Positions 27,615-38,250 of a stretch of 64,000 bases of DNA are shown here, piece after piece. The notes beneath the pieces were generated by a model. The model had not been told where the DNA came from. It ran no database searches and was given only the letters and a program-made list of their open reading frames with translations. The position numbers and the translations under genes are program-made. Position 1 is the stretch's first letter. Each line of letters opens with the position of its first letter. Source of the stretch: an uncultured Clostridia bacterium (GTDB taxonomy: Bacteria; Bacillota; Clostridia; Lachnospirales; CAG-274). The DNA lies in the NCBI GenBank assembly GCA_947632615.1, contig CANRPW010000005.1, forward strand, positions 49,508 through 113,507, read 5' to 3'.

Positions 27615-30600
27615 TTATTCATCATAGTCGTCAGCAAAATCAATAACATCTTCGTCTTCCATGACGTCCATATTCTTGATTTCTTCATCAATAGACCCAA
27701 ACTCGTCATTATTCTCCGGCTCTATTTCGCCTATATCAAGCTTATCAAGCACTCCGCTTATAATATCTTCGTTTTCGTCAGACTCTATTATAGCATCCTC
27801 GCTTACAACAGGCTCGGCATGAGGCATTACCTCGTCCTCCTTGCCTTCCATATTGACATTTACCCTGAGGTCGTCATAGTCATCAATAGACTCCTTTATG
27901 TCTACCTCTTCGTTGTCTTCGTTATATACTCTTACGTCAAGGCAAAGTGCCTGAAGCTCCTTAAGAAGTACCTTAAATGACTCGGGTATGCCGGGTTCGG
28001 GTATATTTTCACCCTTAACTATAGCCTCGTAGGTCTTTACTCTGCCCACGATATCGTCAGACTTAACGGTAAGGATCTCCTGAAGTGTATATGATGCGCC
28101 GTAAGCCTCTAAAGCCCATACTTCCATCTCACCAAATCTCTGTCCGCCAAACTGCGCCTTGCCGCCCAGTGGCTGCTGAGTTACCAGTGAGTAAGGGCCT
28201 GTAGAACGTGCGTGTATCTTATCTTCTACAAGGTGGTGGAGCTTAAGATAGTGCATAAAGCCTATGGTCGTTGCGTTGTCGAAAGGCTCGCCTGTACGTC
28301 CGTCACGAAGCTGTACACGTCCCGTATGGTTTATAGGAACGCCCTTCCACTCATCTCTGTGCTCCTTGTTGTTTTCAAGGTAAGCAAATATCTCGTCATT
28401 TATATTGCCCTTCCACTTAGCTTCAAACTCTTCCCATGAAGAATTTGCAAAGTCGTTGGCAAGCTCAAGAGTATCCATAATATCCTGCTCTCTTGCGCCG
28501 TCAAATACAGGGGTAGCAACCTTAAAGCCCAATACCTGAGCTGCAAGACCCAAGTGGATCTCAAGCACCTGACCTATATTCATACGTGAAGGCACGCCCA
28601 ATGGGTTAAGCACTATATCAAGAGGACGGCCGTTGGGAAGGAATGGCATATCCTCCACGGGAAGCACTCTCGAAACAACACCCTTATTACCGTGACGGCC
28701 TGCCATCTTGTCGCCTACAGATATCTTTCTCTTCTGAGCGATATATACTCTTACTACCTTATTTACGCCGGGGCCTATCTCGTCTGAGTTTTCTCTTGTA
28801 AATACCTTTACGTCAACGACTGTTCCGCTTTCGCCGTGAGGAAGTCTTAATGAATTATCTCTTACCTCTCTTGCCTTTTCGCCGAAAATAGCACGAAGGA
28901 GTCTTTCCTCCGCTGTAAGCTCGGTCTCGCCCTTAGGTGTAACCTTACCTACAAGAATGTCGTTTGCGTTTACCTCAGCACCAATTCTGATAATACCGTT
29001 TTCGTTAAGGTCGCGAAGAGCCTCCTCGCCTACGTTGGGAATATCGTTTGTGATCTCCTCAGCGCCGAGCTTAGTATCTCTTGCTTCACATTCGTGTTCT
29101 TCTATATGAACAGAGGTATAAACGTCCTCTGCCACAAGCTTTTCTGAAAGAAGTACGGCATCCTCGTAGTTATAGCCTTCCCATGTCATAAAGCCAATGA
29201 GAGGGTTCTTACCAAGGGCAAGCTCGCCGTCCTTTGTTGAAGGTCCGTCTGCAATAACGTCCCCTGCCTCTACTCTGTCACCCTTATTTACTATAGGACG
29301 CTGATTTATACAGGTAGACTGGTTAGATCTCTTGAATTTAATAAGAGAATATCTGTCTTTATCTCCCGAGTCTGTGTTTATGGTTATCTCCGAAGCGTCT
29401 ACAGTATCAACATAGCCACTGCGCTTTGCCACAACAACAACTCCCGAGTCTTTAGCTGTCTTATGCTCCATACCCGTACCTACAACAGGGCTTTCTGTTG
29501 TAAGAAGGGGCACAGCCTGTCTTTGCATGTTAGAGCCCATAAGCGCTCTTGTTACGTCGTCGTTTTCAAGGAAGGGTATAAGAGCCGTAGCCACAGAAAC
29601 AAGCATCTTAGGCGATACGTCCATAAGCTCTACTCTTTCGGGGCTTATTTCTACGTTGTCAACGCCAAGTCTTGCGGCAACTCTCTTATGCACAAAGTGA
29701 TTGTCTTTATCAAGAGGCTCGTTTGCCTGAGCAATAGCATAGCCCTCTTCCTCGTCTGCGGTAATATATATTACATCGTCTGTTACAACTGCTCTGCCGT
29801 CTACATTAACTACCTTTCTGTAAGGAGCCTCGATAAAGCCGCAGTCGTTTATTCTTGCAAAGGCTGCAAGTGAGTTTATAAGACCAATGTTCGGTCCTTC
29901 AGGTGTTTCTATAGGGCACATTCTGCCGTAATGAGATGTATGGACGTCACGCACCTCAAAGCCTGCTCTCTCTCTTGAAAGACCGCCGGGACCAAGTGCC
30001 GAAAGACGTCTTTTATGAGTAAGCTCACCAAGTGGATTGTTCTGATCCATAAACTGTGAAAGCTGAGAGCTGCCGAAAAATTCTTTTATGGCAGATGTCA
30101 CGGGCTTGATGTTGATAAGTGCCTGAGGAGTGATGGCGTCTTTGTCTTGTGTAGACATTCTTTCACGCACAACTCTCTCCATACGTGACATACCTATTCT
30201 GAACTGGTTTTGTAAAAGCTCGCCAACGGCTCTTATACGACGGTTGCCAAGGTGGTCGATATCGTCCTTTGAGCCAATGCCGTAGTCAAGATGTATACAA
30301 TAGTTTACGGTAGCTATAATATCATCATAGGTGATATGCTTAGGGTTAAGCTCGTGCATATTTGTGCGCACTGCTGTCTTAAAGCTGTCTGCATCGTCAC
30401 AGTTTTCAAGAAGCTCTGTAAGCACAGGGAAATAAACAAGCGCATCGTCCTTAAGCCCAAGCTCCTCGGGAGTAAGGCCAAAGCCCTCTATGAAGGGTCT
30501 GATGTCTACCTGCTTGTTTGTGATTATTTTACAGCTTGTGCCGTCTTCCTTAACTACATAAATATAAGCAGCGCCTGTATTCTGTATTGTGTCGCAAAGC

Positions 30601-31556
30601 TCTCTTGTAAGCTTTGTGCCTGCCTCGCATACTACCTCCCCTGTAAGAGGGTCTGTTACGTCCTCTGCAAGCTTAAAGCCGTTTACTCTGTTTTTGAGCA
30701 TGAGCTTTTTGTTATATTTATATCTTCCTACCCTTGCAAGGTCGTATCTTTTAGGGTCGAAGAACATATTGTTTATAAGAGTCTCAGATGATTCTACCGT
30801 GGGCGGCTCACCGGGACGTATCTTTTTGTAAAGCTCTATGAGGGCTTCTTCGTAGTTTGTGGAAACGTCCTTTTCTATGGTGGCTGAAAGCTTAGGGTCT
30901 TCGCCGAAAATTTCAAAAATTTCGTCGTTTGAGCCTATCTTTTCGGGGCTTAAAGCACGGATGAGAGTAGTTACGGGCAGCTTTCTTGTTCTGTCCACTC
31001 TTACGTTGAATACGTCGTTTGAGTCCGTTTCGTATTCAAGCCATGCGCCTCTGTTGGGAATTATCTGTGAGGAGAGAAGGTTTTTGCCTGCTTTGTCTTT
31101 GTCAATAGCAAAATATATACCCGGAGAACGTACAAGCTGACTTACTATAACACGCTCTGCGCCGTTTATGACAAAAGTACCCGTATCTGTCATAAGCGGG
31201 AAATCTCCCATAAAGATCTCCTGCTCCTTGATCTCGTCAAGCTCCTTGTTGCGAAGTCTTACCTTGACATAAAGAGGCGCTGCATAAGTCGCATCTCTGT
31301 CCTTACATTCCATAATTGAATATTTAGGTGGTCTGTCGAGGGAAAAGTCTAAAAATTCAAGAACAAGATCTCCGTTGTAGTCGCTGATGGGCGAAACATC
31401 GTAAAATACTTCCTTAAGACCTTCGGTTTTGAACCACTCATAGCTGTCCTTCTGAAGAGCCAAAAGGTTAGGCATTTCAAGCACATCCTCAACGGTAGCA
31501 TAGCTCATTCTCTGAACGTGTCCCAATTTGACGGGCTTCATTCTGTCTTTTTCCAT
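27615..31556 (-). CDS. rpoB: DNA-directed RNA polymerase beta subunit
   Basis: This 1313-residue protein has all beta-subunit blocks, including the rifampicin region ([29 protein letters not shown]), the [10 protein letters not shown] block and the C-terminal switch region [23 protein letters not shown]. After the conserved end there are about 100 residues that are very acidic (for example [18 protein letters not shown]), a tail seen in some Clostridia. The rifampicin-region residues look wild type. It is the first gene of its operon here. rplJ and rplL are not upstream; ftsH is, with its own terminator. Confidence 0.98.
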   Translation of the reverse strand: MEKDRMKPVKLGHVQRMSYATVEDVLEMPNLLALQKDSYEWFKTEGLKEVFYDVSPISDYNGDLVLEFLDFSLDRPPKYSIMECKDRDATYAAPLYVKVRLRNKELDEIKEQEIFMGDFPLMTDTGTFVINGAERVIVSQLVRSPGIYFAIDKDKAGKNLLSSQIIPNRGAWLEYETDSNDVFNVRVDRTRKLPVTTLIRALSPEKIGSNDEIFEIFGEDPKLSATIEKDVSTNYEEALIELYKKIRPGEPPTVESSETLINNMFFDPKRYDLARVGRYKYNKKLMLKNRVNGFKLAEDVTDPLTGEVVCEAGTKLTRELCDTIQNTGAAYIYVVKEDGTSCKIITNKQVDIRPFIEGFGLTPEELGLKDDALVYFPVLTELLENCDDADSFKTAVRTNMHELNPKHITYDDIIATVNYCIHLDYGIGSKDDIDHLGNRRIRAVGELLQNQFRIGMSRMERVVRERMSTQDKDAITPQALINIKPVTSAIKEFFGSSQLSQFMDQNNPLGELTHKRRLSALGPGGLSRERAGFEVRDVHTSHYGRMCPIETPEGPNIGLINSLAAFARINDCGFIEAPYRKVVNVDGRAVVTDDVIYITADEEEGYAIAQANEPLDKDNHFVHKRVAARLGVDNVEISPERVELMDVSPKMLVSVATALIPFLENDDVTRALMGSNMQRQAVPLLTTESPVVGTGMEHKTAKDSGVVVVAKRSGYVDTVDASEITINTDSGDKDRYSLIKFKRSNQSTCINQRPIVNKGDRVEAGDVIADGPSTKDGELALGKNPLIGFMTWEGYNYEDAVLLSEKLVAEDVYTSVHIEEHECEARDTKLGAEEITNDIPNVGEEALRDLNENGIIRIGAEVNANDILVGKVTPKGETELTAEERLLRAIFGEKAREVRDNSLRLPHGESGTVVDVKVFTRENSDEIGPGVNKVVRVYIAQKRKISVGDKMAGRHGNKGVVSRVLPVEDMPFLPNGRPLDIVLNPLGVPSRMNIGQVLEIHLGLAAQVLGFKVATPVFDGAREQDIMDTLELANDFANSSWEEFEAKWKGNINDEIFAYLENNKEHRDEWKGVPINHTGRVQLRDGRTGEPFDNATTIGFMHYLKLHHLVEDKIHARSTGPYSLVTQQPLGGKAQFGGQRFGEMEVWALEAYGASYTLQEILTVKSDDIVGRVKTYEAIVKGENIPEPGIPESFKVLLKELQALCLDVRVYNEDNEEVDIKESIDDYDDLRVNVNMEGKEDEVMPHAEPVVSEDAIIESDENEDIISGVLDKLDIGEIEPENNDEFGSIDEEIKNMDVMEDEDVIDFADDYDE

Positions 31557-31835
31557 AACGCCTTCACTCCTTAAAAAGATTTTTTAACACACAAAGTCAC
31601 CGAAAAACCCCCTGTTTTTTAAAGAGGACTTCGGCACCCTGTTATTTGCATATGCAGTTAAAATATAAATTTTTTATCGTTATCTGACATAAAAAACCAC
31701 ATTTTCCTTTGTGATGTTTATTTTAACTCTTGCATTTATAAAATTTTTGTGATATATTGTATTTGTAAGAGGAAAATGCCCTCAAATTTCAACATATATC
31801 GACAACATCCCATGAGCAAAAGATGGGAACTCAAT
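31557..31835 (-). promoter_or_regulatory. Long untranslated leader of rpoBC
   Basis: About 275 bases lie between the likely transcription start and the rpoB ATG, with no open frame worth calling. The minus-strand RNA could form a CCGAA/UUCGG stem around 31600-31640 that brackets a GGGGGU stretch, and a TCCCAT/ATGGGA hairpin near 31808-31828. The rest is AT-rich. A leader this long can hold attenuation, but I recognise no known riboswitch or ribosomal-protein binding site in it. Confidence 0.4.
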
Positions 31836-31840
31836 TAAGT

Positions 31841-31870
31841 ATTATACAATCTTTTTCCCCCTTTTGTCAA
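31841..31870 (-). promoter_or_regulatory. Sigma-A-type promoter of rpoBC
   Basis: On the minus strand, TTGACA (31865-31870) and TATAAT (31841-31846) are both perfect consensus with an 18-base spacer. It sits between the ftsH terminator and the rpoBC leader. Confidence 0.85.
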
Positions 31871-31911
31871 GAGGGATTTTTTTATTTTTACATATTTTTA
31901 TAAATATTTTA

Positions 31912-31943
31912 AGCCCTAAAAACCTGCGTGGGTTTTTAGGGCT
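31912..31943 (-). terminator. Terminator of ftsH
   Basis: A perfect 13-bp stem (31912-31924 with 31931-31943) with a six-base loop lies directly after the ftsH stop. On the minus strand it is followed by TTAAAATATTTATAAAAA, a weak U-tract. Confidence 0.75.
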
Positions 31944-31951
31944 GATTTTTA

Positions 31952-33979
31952 TTATTCAGGACTACCTTCGTCCTCATTATTTTCTCTTGAAGCACGTACC
32001 TCATTAAATATTTGCATAAATTCCTCACCTGTAATATTTTCTTTTTCTATAAGAAATTCTGCAATTTTTGTAAGGCAATCTCTGTTTTCTCCGAGGAGCT
32101 TTTTAGCCTTTTCGTGACAGGCTTTAATTGTTTCTAAAACTTCCTTGTCTATTTCGGCTATAGTGCCCTCGCCGCAGGTGGCTACTGCCCTGCCGTCAAG
32201 ATATCTGTTCTGTATAGATTCAAGCCCCATCATATCAAAACGGTCGCTCATACCGTACATGCTTATCATATTTCTTGCCAGCTGAGTTGCTCTTTCTATA
32301 TCGTTTGAAGCGCCTGTGGTTATAACGCCGAATTCAATTTCCTCTGCGCTTCTTCCCGCAAGAAATACAACTATCTCTTCAAGTATTTCATCCTTAGACA
32401 TAAGAAAGCGCTCTTCCTCGGGCATCTGCATGGTATAACCCAAGGCACCGCCCGTTCTGGGAACAATGGTTATCTTCTGCACAGGCTGAGTATTCTTTTG
32501 CAGAGCCGAAGCAAGGGCGTGTCCTACCTCGTGGTAAGCCACAGTCCTCTTTTCCTTCTCCGAAAGTATGCGGTTCTTCTTCTCCTTACCTGCTATAACG
32601 ACTTCAACAGCATCAAGAAGATCCTCCTGAATTACCACATCTCTATGAAGTCTTACCGCACGCAGGGCAGCCTCGTTTATCATATTTGCAAGGTCGGCGC
32701 CGGAAGCTCCGCTGGTAGCAAGGGCTATCTGATGGAGGTCTACGTCACTTGCCATAGTTACATTCTTTGCATGAACCTTAAGCACGTCCTCCCTGCCCTT
32801 CAGGTCGGGCAGCTCAACGATTATTCTTCTGTCAAAACGTCCCGGACGAAGTAAAGCCTTGTCCAAAACCTCGGGGCGGTTTGTTGCGCCTAAAATAACA
32901 ACGCCGTTTGAAGTGTCAAAGCCGTCCATTTCCGAAAGAAGCTGATTAAGGGTCTGGTCGTTTTTGTTAATGCTGTCATCTCTTTTGTGTCCCACAGCAT
33001 CAAGCTCGTCTATAAAGACTATACAGGGGGCATTCTGAGATGCAGATTTAAAAAGATCTCTTACACGGGAAGCGCCAACGCCCACAAATACCTCTTCAAA
33101 ATCAGAGCCTGAAATGGACATAAACGACACGTTTGCCTCTCCCGCTACAGCCCTTGCAAGAAGTGTCTTACCTGTTCCCGGAGGGCCTACAAGAAGCGCG
33201 CCCTTAGGCTGCTTTGCACCAATTTTGTGATATTTCTCGGGGTTGTTCAAAAAGTCGATGATTTCAACCAACGATTCCTTGGCTTCGTCCTGTCCCGCAA
33301 CGTCCTCAAAGGTAACGCCCGTTTCCTTCTGAACGTACATCTTAGCCGACGACTTGCCCATTCCTCCTGTGCCCATTCTTTTCATAATAAGCCTTGAAAG
33401 AAGGAAGAAAAGCAGCACTGTCGTGAGCAGTGGGAATATCCATTCAAGGAAGAAGTTTATCATAGGCGAGCTGTATTCTATAGGGTTAGAAAATTCTATA
33501 TTATGCTCTTCCAAAAACTGTGTAAGATTGTCGTCATTTACATAGCCTACATTAAGAGTCACAGTATCGGGTGGTGTTATATCTCCCCCAAATATAGAGC
33601 CAAACATAAAATCAGGAACTTCCCCCGATCCCGTCTGACTGTCTTCCTGAGCGTCTGTTCCCATAAGGCTGTCATTTGTTTTTTGAGTTGTTTCTGAAGT
33701 TGTTTCTTCCTTTTCTTCATTGTCTTTTGCTATAGCATCCAATATAGATCTGTCGGCAGTCACCGTGAGCCTGTCGGTAGAAAACTCAACAGACTTTATA
33801 TACCCCTCTTCAGCGTATTTCAGAAAATCGCTGTAGGTTATTTCACTCATTTTGCCAACCATTGACGATGCCGCAAATATGTTCATAAGAAAGGTAAGCC
33901 CTAAGGAAACTAAAAGTATTATAACAAAGGTCTTAAAGTTGCCGTTGGGTTTTCCTCCCGTGGGTTTATTTTCATCCAT
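31952..33979 (-). CDS. ftsH: ATP-dependent zinc metalloprotease FtsH
   Basis: This membrane protease of about 675 residues has two N-terminal membrane segments (around 17-36 and 180-205) flanking an extracytoplasmic domain, an AAA module with Walker A GPPGTGKT and the SRH region RPGRFDRRI, and the zinc site HEVGH. The extracytoplasmic part holds a Ser/Thr/Glu/Gln-rich stretch (EEKEETTSETTQK) that lengthens it. FtsH degrades misfolded membrane proteins and some regulators. The frame extends to a GTG at 33988, but the ATG at 33979 has AGGAAG at proper distance. Confidence 0.95.
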   Translation of the reverse strand: MDENKPTGGKPNGNFKTFVIILLVSLGLTFLMNIFAASSMVGKMSEITYSDFLKYAEEGYIKSVEFSTDRLTVTADRSILDAIAKDNEEKEETTSETTQKTNDSLMGTDAQEDSQTGSGEVPDFMFGSIFGGDITPPDTVTLNVGYVNDDNLTQFLEEHNIEFSNPIEYSSPMINFFLEWIFPLLTTVLLFFLLSRLIMKRMGTGGMGKSSAKMYVQKETGVTFEDVAGQDEAKESLVEIIDFLNNPEKYHKIGAKQPKGALLVGPPGTGKTLLARAVAGEANVSFMSISGSDFEEVFVGVGASRVRDLFKSASQNAPCIVFIDELDAVGHKRDDSINKNDQTLNQLLSEMDGFDTSNGVVILGATNRPEVLDKALLRPGRFDRRIIVELPDLKGREDVLKVHAKNVTMASDVDLHQIALATSGASGADLANMINEAALRAVRLHRDVVIQEDLLDAVEVVIAGKEKKNRILSEKEKRTVAYHEVGHALASALQKNTQPVQKITIVPRTGGALGYTMQMPEEERFLMSKDEILEEIVVFLAGRSAEEIEFGVITTGASNDIERATQLARNMISMYGMSDRFDMMGLESIQNRYLDGRAVATCGEGTIAEIDKEVLETIKACHEKAKKLLGENRDCLTKIAEFLIEKENITGEEFMQIFNEVRASRENNEDEGSPE

Positions 33980-34198
33980 ATGTTTCACTTCCTTTTTATA
34001 TAGATGATTATAATTTTACAAGATTTAAACATAAATTACAACCACTAATTTAAAAATTAACACAATTTCATTTATTTTTCAGATAAAAGTTCTAATTATC
34101 TGTATTTTTCCAAACATATAATAAATTTGTTATGGAAATACTGATTTTTTTGTATTATACTTAATTAAATATACGTATAAAAGGGGAAAAAGTTTATT

Positions 34199-35113
34199 AT
34201 GAAAATTGTTGTGGATAAAAGCTGCGGCGGCGACTATAAAGACATAACCTCCGCCATAAAGGCTGCAAAAAAAGGTGATATAATATATTTAAGAAACGGT
34301 ATATATAATGAAAAGCTTGTTATAGATAAGCCCGGCATGACCATCATAGGCGAAGACAGCAAAAACACAGTCATAACCTACAGCGACTATGCCCTTATGA
34401 AAGACAGTGAGGGAAACCCTATAGGCACTTTCAAAACCGCCACTGTCTATGTAAGCGAAAATGCCGAAAACACCACCTTTGAAAATATAACCGTAAAAAA
34501 TGAAGCAGGCGAAGGCAAAATAGTAGGTCAGGCGGTGGCTCTCTACACCGAGGGCGACAGATTTTATGCCGAAAACTGCCGCTTTGAAGCTAAGCAGGAT
34601 ACCCTTCTTTCAGGCCCTGTCCCCGAAGACATAACAGGAAAGACTATGCCCCTTTGCAGACAATATTTTAAGAGCTGTTATATAGAGGGTAATGTAGACT
34701 TTATATTCGGCGGAGGCACAAGCCTTTTTGAAGACTGCGAAATATATATAGTTTCAAGACCAAACTTCCCCTCGGGCTATGTTACGGCAGCCTGCACGGG
34801 AGAAAACCTTAAATTCGGCTATGTTTTTAAAAACTGCATCATAACAGGCAGTAAGCCAAAGGGTATGGCATTTCTGGGAAGACCCTGGCGCGGCTTTGCA
34901 AAGACAGTGTTTATAAACTGCCGAACCGATGACATACTCCATAAGGAAGTATTTTCAAAATGGAATGACACCGACAGACACCTGCACTGCTATTACGGCT
35001 TTAACGCTATGGAAAGCTTCAAAGACACCAAAGCAGATTGGATACACTACCTGACCGATGAGGATGTAAATATATACACAAAAGAAAATATGTTTGGGGA
35101 TTGGGGGATATAA
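34199..35113 (+). CDS. Pectin methylesterase (CE8), probably cytoplasmic
   Basis: This 304-residue right-handed beta-helix enzyme shows the CE8 blocks: AKQDTLLSG with the first catalytic aspartate, GNVDFIFGGG with the second, and FLGRPWRG with the conserved arginine and tryptophan. It removes methyl groups from galacturonic acid residues. It starts directly at MKIVVDKSCGGDYKDI with no signal peptide, so it likely acts on imported methylated oligogalacturonides. It is the first gene of a four-gene plus-strand operon; the next start abuts its stop. The 33980-34198 gap upstream is AT-rich, with a TATTAT-like box near 34153 but no clear -35. Confidence 0.93.
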   Translation: MKIVVDKSCGGDYKDITSAIKAAKKGDIIYLRNGIYNEKLVIDKPGMTIIGEDSKNTVITYSDYALMKDSEGNPIGTFKTATVYVSENAENTTFENITVKNEAGEGKIVGQAVALYTEGDRFYAENCRFEAKQDTLLSGPVPEDITGKTMPLCRQYFKSCYIEGNVDFIFGGGTSLFEDCEIYIVSRPNFPSGYVTAACTGENLKFGYVFKNCIITGSKPKGMAFLGRPWRGFAKTVFINCRTDDILHKEVFSKWNDTDRHLHCYYGFNAMESFKDTKADWIHYLTDEDVNIYTKENMFGDWGI

Positions 35114-36124
35114 ATGAAATACTCATGTATAGATTTTTTAAACAAAAAATATGAAGAAGCGGAAGGGGCAAGAAAGCCCTTCCCAACAAATCAAAAGCAG
35201 TTTGAAGCCCTGCAAAAAGCTAACAGGGCAAAACTTCGTGACATAATGGGCTTTGATGCCATAGGCGGCTATGACATAAAGTGCGCCGCTGAGGAAACGC
35301 ACTCAAAGAACGGGCTTATATTTAAAAAAGTCGTTTTAAGCTGCAGCGAGGGCTTATATATGCCTATGTACATAATAGAGCCCCATCGTGGCAGAACAAA
35401 CATTCCCGTAATAGCCATTCACGGTCACGGTTCAGACGGCAAGGAGGGTCTTGCAGGCAACTGCCCCGAAAACGGACTCAGATTTAATTACACCTACGCA
35501 ACGACAATGGCAGAAAAGGGGCACACGGTTTTTGTGCCCGATCTTTGCGGCTCGGGAGAAAGGCTTGAGGATATTTCAAAAAACAGAGGCTTTTCATCTT
35601 CCTGTATAGACATAAACAACGCTGCCATAAGCCTTGGCTTTTCACTTCAGACGATTATAGTATTCGAGCTTATGGGGCTTATAGACTATATAGAATATCT
35701 GGGACTTAACACAGACAAGCTCATATCAATAGGCTTTTCGGGGGGCGGACTTTCAGGCATTTTGCTGTCAGCCCTTGATGAAAGAGTAAAGCTAAGCTAC
35801 ATAAGCGGTATGTTCCACGGCTTTAAAGACACTATATTATACAACAATCTTTGCGGCTGCAACTTTATACCCCATCTTTGGCAAAACTTCGATATGGGCG
35901 AGCTTGCCTCACTCATATGCCCCCGCCCCCTTATAATAGAATACGGCAGGCAAGATCCCTTAAACGGCAGCCGAGGCATAGGCAACGTGCTGGATCAGCT
36001 TGATACCCTTAAAAAGGCATACAATATAATGAATAGCCAAAACCTCCACATATTTGCCGAAAAAGGCGTACACAAATTTTACGGAGCAGGCTATGACATA
36101 ATAGAAAGCTGGTGCAGAAAATGA
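35114..36124 (+). CDS. Alpha/beta hydrolase, probable deacetylase of pectic oligomers
   Basis: This 336-residue protein has an alpha/beta-hydrolase core: VIAIHGHGSDGKEG near residue 98, the nucleophile elbow GFSGGG near 213, and RPLIIEYGRQDPLNG followed by GVHKF for the acid and histidine. There is no signal peptide. It resembles acetyl-ester hydrolases of the dienelactone/acetyl-xylan-esterase type. Its place between a pectin methylesterase and a rhamnogalacturonan lyase suggests it removes acetyl groups from imported pectin fragments. That substrate is inferred from context. Confidence 0.72.
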   Translation: MKYSCIDFLNKKYEEAEGARKPFPTNQKQFEALQKANRAKLRDIMGFDAIGGYDIKCAAEETHSKNGLIFKKVVLSCSEGLYMPMYIIEPHRGRTNIPVIAIHGHGSDGKEGLAGNCPENGLRFNYTYATTMAEKGHTVFVPDLCGSGERLEDISKNRGFSSSCIDINNAAISLGFSLQTIIVFELMGLIDYIEYLGLNTDKLISIGFSGGGLSGILLSALDERVKLSYISGMFHGFKDTILYNNLCGCNFIPHLWQNFDMGELASLICPRPLIIEYGRQDPLNGSRGIGNVLDQLDTLKKAYNIMNSQNLHIFAEKGVHKFYGAGYDIIESWCRK

Positions 36125-38250
36125 CACCCATTTATTTTGAAAAATACGCAAACTTCAACAGAATATCTGAGCCTTGCAATATAGCTCTCCCCTTCCCCAA
36201 AGGAAAGCTTAAAAGCGCAAATTCTGTATGTGTAAAGAACTCTGAGGGCAAAGCCCTGCCCACACAGCCCGAAGCCACAGCATATTGGGACGACGGCAGT
36301 ATAAAGTGGGTGTATGCAGATTTTCTCTGCGACCTTCCCAAAAATAAAGACATAACATACTATATAGATGCAAACTCCACCCCCTACCCTGATAATGACA
36401 ATATCGTCATAACCCCCATCAAAGACGGTGTAAGGGCAGACAGCGGCGTATGCACATTTGACTTTACCTCAGATATGGGCTTCAGCCTTAACGGCAAAAA
36501 AGCAATAGTAAACGGCGGCTGGGAAGTGGTAAAAAACGGTCCCGTTGTGTGCGTGCTCAAAGGCAAAGGCAAGCACGAGGGCTATATAGATTTTGAGCTG
36601 ACGGCATATATATATAAAAATAAGCCATGGATAAAGGTTGACTACAGAATAATAAATAAGGAAAAAGAAGATTTTGCTATGCTTGAAAGTCTTAGCTATG
36701 AAGTACCCAACACAGGGGAAGACAGATTTACCGTAGCCACATCAAATTACCTCACCAAATACACAGAGGGCAGCGATATAAGGCAAAAAATAGATGCCGA
36801 CTACCTTCTTTATGATGCCAACGAGCATTTTGCCGAGGTATTTTACGGCACATTTTTCGGCGACTCGTCATCAGCTGCAAGGGGCACGGCAGTCACCGTA
36901 TTTCAGGCATATCAAAACTTTCCCTCGGAAATTTCCATAAATAATAAAGGAATGTACATAGGTATACTTGCGGCAGAAGACAAGCCCATCAAATTTTTCA
37001 GAGGCATGGCAAAAACCACGACTATATTTATACATAAGCACAATGGCATTTCAAAGGAAGAAATAAATCTGAGAAGCCTTATGTTCCAAATGCCCGACAA
37101 GGGCGTTATACCCGCAAAGATATATGAAGACTCGGGCTGCTTCCCCGACATCTTCCTCCCCGAAAAGGACAACAGCCCCATGTTTGAGAAAAATATGATA
37201 AGAAAGCTGGACCAAAGGGGCAGAGCCTACGGCTTTATACACTGGGGCGACAACATTGACTACCACTACACAAGCCAAGGCAGAGGAAACGGCAGACCCG
37301 TATGGGTAAACAATGAATACGACTTCGGTCACGCAGCTTTCCTTTATTATGTAAGAACAGGTATAAGACGCGCCCTTGACAGCGCTCTTGTAAGCATAAG
37401 ACATCAGATCGACGTAGACATAATACATTCCGCCGACGACCCCTTGCGCCTTGGCGGACAGGTGACCCACAGCGCCGACCACATAAGCGGCAAGGTGGAG
37501 ATCAGCCACGAATGGGTAGAAGGTCTTATTGACTACTATCACCTTACAGCCGACAAAACAGCTCTTAACACCGCCATAGAAATGGGCGAAAACATAATGA
37601 GGCAATTAGAGCTTCCCAGATATCACCGCAAAGGCGGCATAAATGCAAGAGAAACAGGCTGGGCGCTCAGGTCGCTCTGCGCTCTCTACGTTGAAACAAA
37701 CGACAGCAAGTGGCTTAAGCCCTGCGACGATATTGTGGAGCATTTCAAAGCCTGGAAGGAAGAATACGGCGGCTGGCTTGCACCCTATACAGATCATACT
37801 TTAATTCGTGTTCCTTTTATGATTTCTATTGCAATTATCTCACTTATGAGGTATTATAATATTAAGAAGAATGAGGATATCAAGGATATGATCGTAGATG
37901 CAGCAAAGGATCTTACAGAAAACGCATACCTTGATTCCGGCTATTTCTATTATAAAGAGCTTGACTCTCTTAAGAGAAACGCCGGAAACACAACTCTTTT
38001 GGAAGCGATGACAGCAGCTTATCAGCTTACGGGAAATAAGGATTTTCTTATGTACGGCAAAAAAACATATCTTTCCGCCGTAAGCGATAACTCTATAACG
38101 CTTTCCTTTGCAAAAAGAGCGGAGGAGGACGCACTTGTACTTTCGGGAAACAGCTCCAAAGGCGTAGGGCAGTCGTTCCTGCCGCTTCTCACCTATCACA
38201 CTGCCTGCATAAAAGCAGGTATCAGGCTATTTAAGGAGGAGGAAATATGA
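36121..38250 (+). CDS. PL26-like exo-rhamnogalacturonan lyase (PcRGLX/YetA family)
   Basis: This protein of about 709 residues has the three-part plan of PcRGLX/YetA proteins: an N-terminal beta domain (SEPCNIALPFPKGKL, EATAYWDDGSIKWVYADF), a middle beta domain and a C-terminal alpha/alpha barrel (LGGQVTHSADHISGK, GWALRSLCALYVETNDSKW). Characterised members release unsaturated disaccharides from rhamnogalacturonan I. No signal peptide is present. The ATG at 36121 overlaps the TGA of the hydrolase gene; an in-frame GTG lies at 36112. Around 37795-37910 the codons shift from ATA-rich to ATT/ATC-rich, possibly a small recombined patch. Confidence 0.82.
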   Translation: MTPIYFEKYANFNRISEPCNIALPFPKGKLKSANSVCVKNSEGKALPTQPEATAYWDDGSIKWVYADFLCDLPKNKDITYYIDANSTPYPDNDNIVITPIKDGVRADSGVCTFDFTSDMGFSLNGKKAIVNGGWEVVKNGPVVCVLKGKGKHEGYIDFELTAYIYKNKPWIKVDYRIINKEKEDFAMLESLSYEVPNTGEDRFTVATSNYLTKYTEGSDIRQKIDADYLLYDANEHFAEVFYGTFFGDSSSAARGTAVTVFQAYQNFPSEISINNKGMYIGILAAEDKPIKFFRGMAKTTTIFIHKHNGISKEEINLRSLMFQMPDKGVIPAKIYEDSGCFPDIFLPEKDNSPMFEKNMIRKLDQRGRAYGFIHWGDNIDYHYTSQGRGNGRPVWVNNEYDFGHAAFLYYVRTGIRRALDSALVSIRHQIDVDIIHSADDPLRLGGQVTHSADHISGKVEISHEWVEGLIDYYHLTADKTALNTAIEMGENIMRQLELPRYHRKGGINARETGWALRSLCALYVETNDSKWLKPCDDIVEHFKAWKEEYGGWLAPYTDHTLIRVPFMISIAIISLMRYYNIKKNEDIKDMIVDAAKDLTENAYLDSGYFYYKELDSLKRNAGNTTLLEAMTAAYQLTGNKDFLMYGKKTYLSAVSDNSITLSFAKRAEEDALVLSGNSSKGVGQSFLPLLTYHTACIKAGIRLFKEEEI

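Noticed and set aside
30291..30791. 166-codon plus-strand frame opposite rpoB
   Set aside because: A Cys/Tyr/Leu-rich shadow of a strongly conserved essential gene. No independent evidence of coding.
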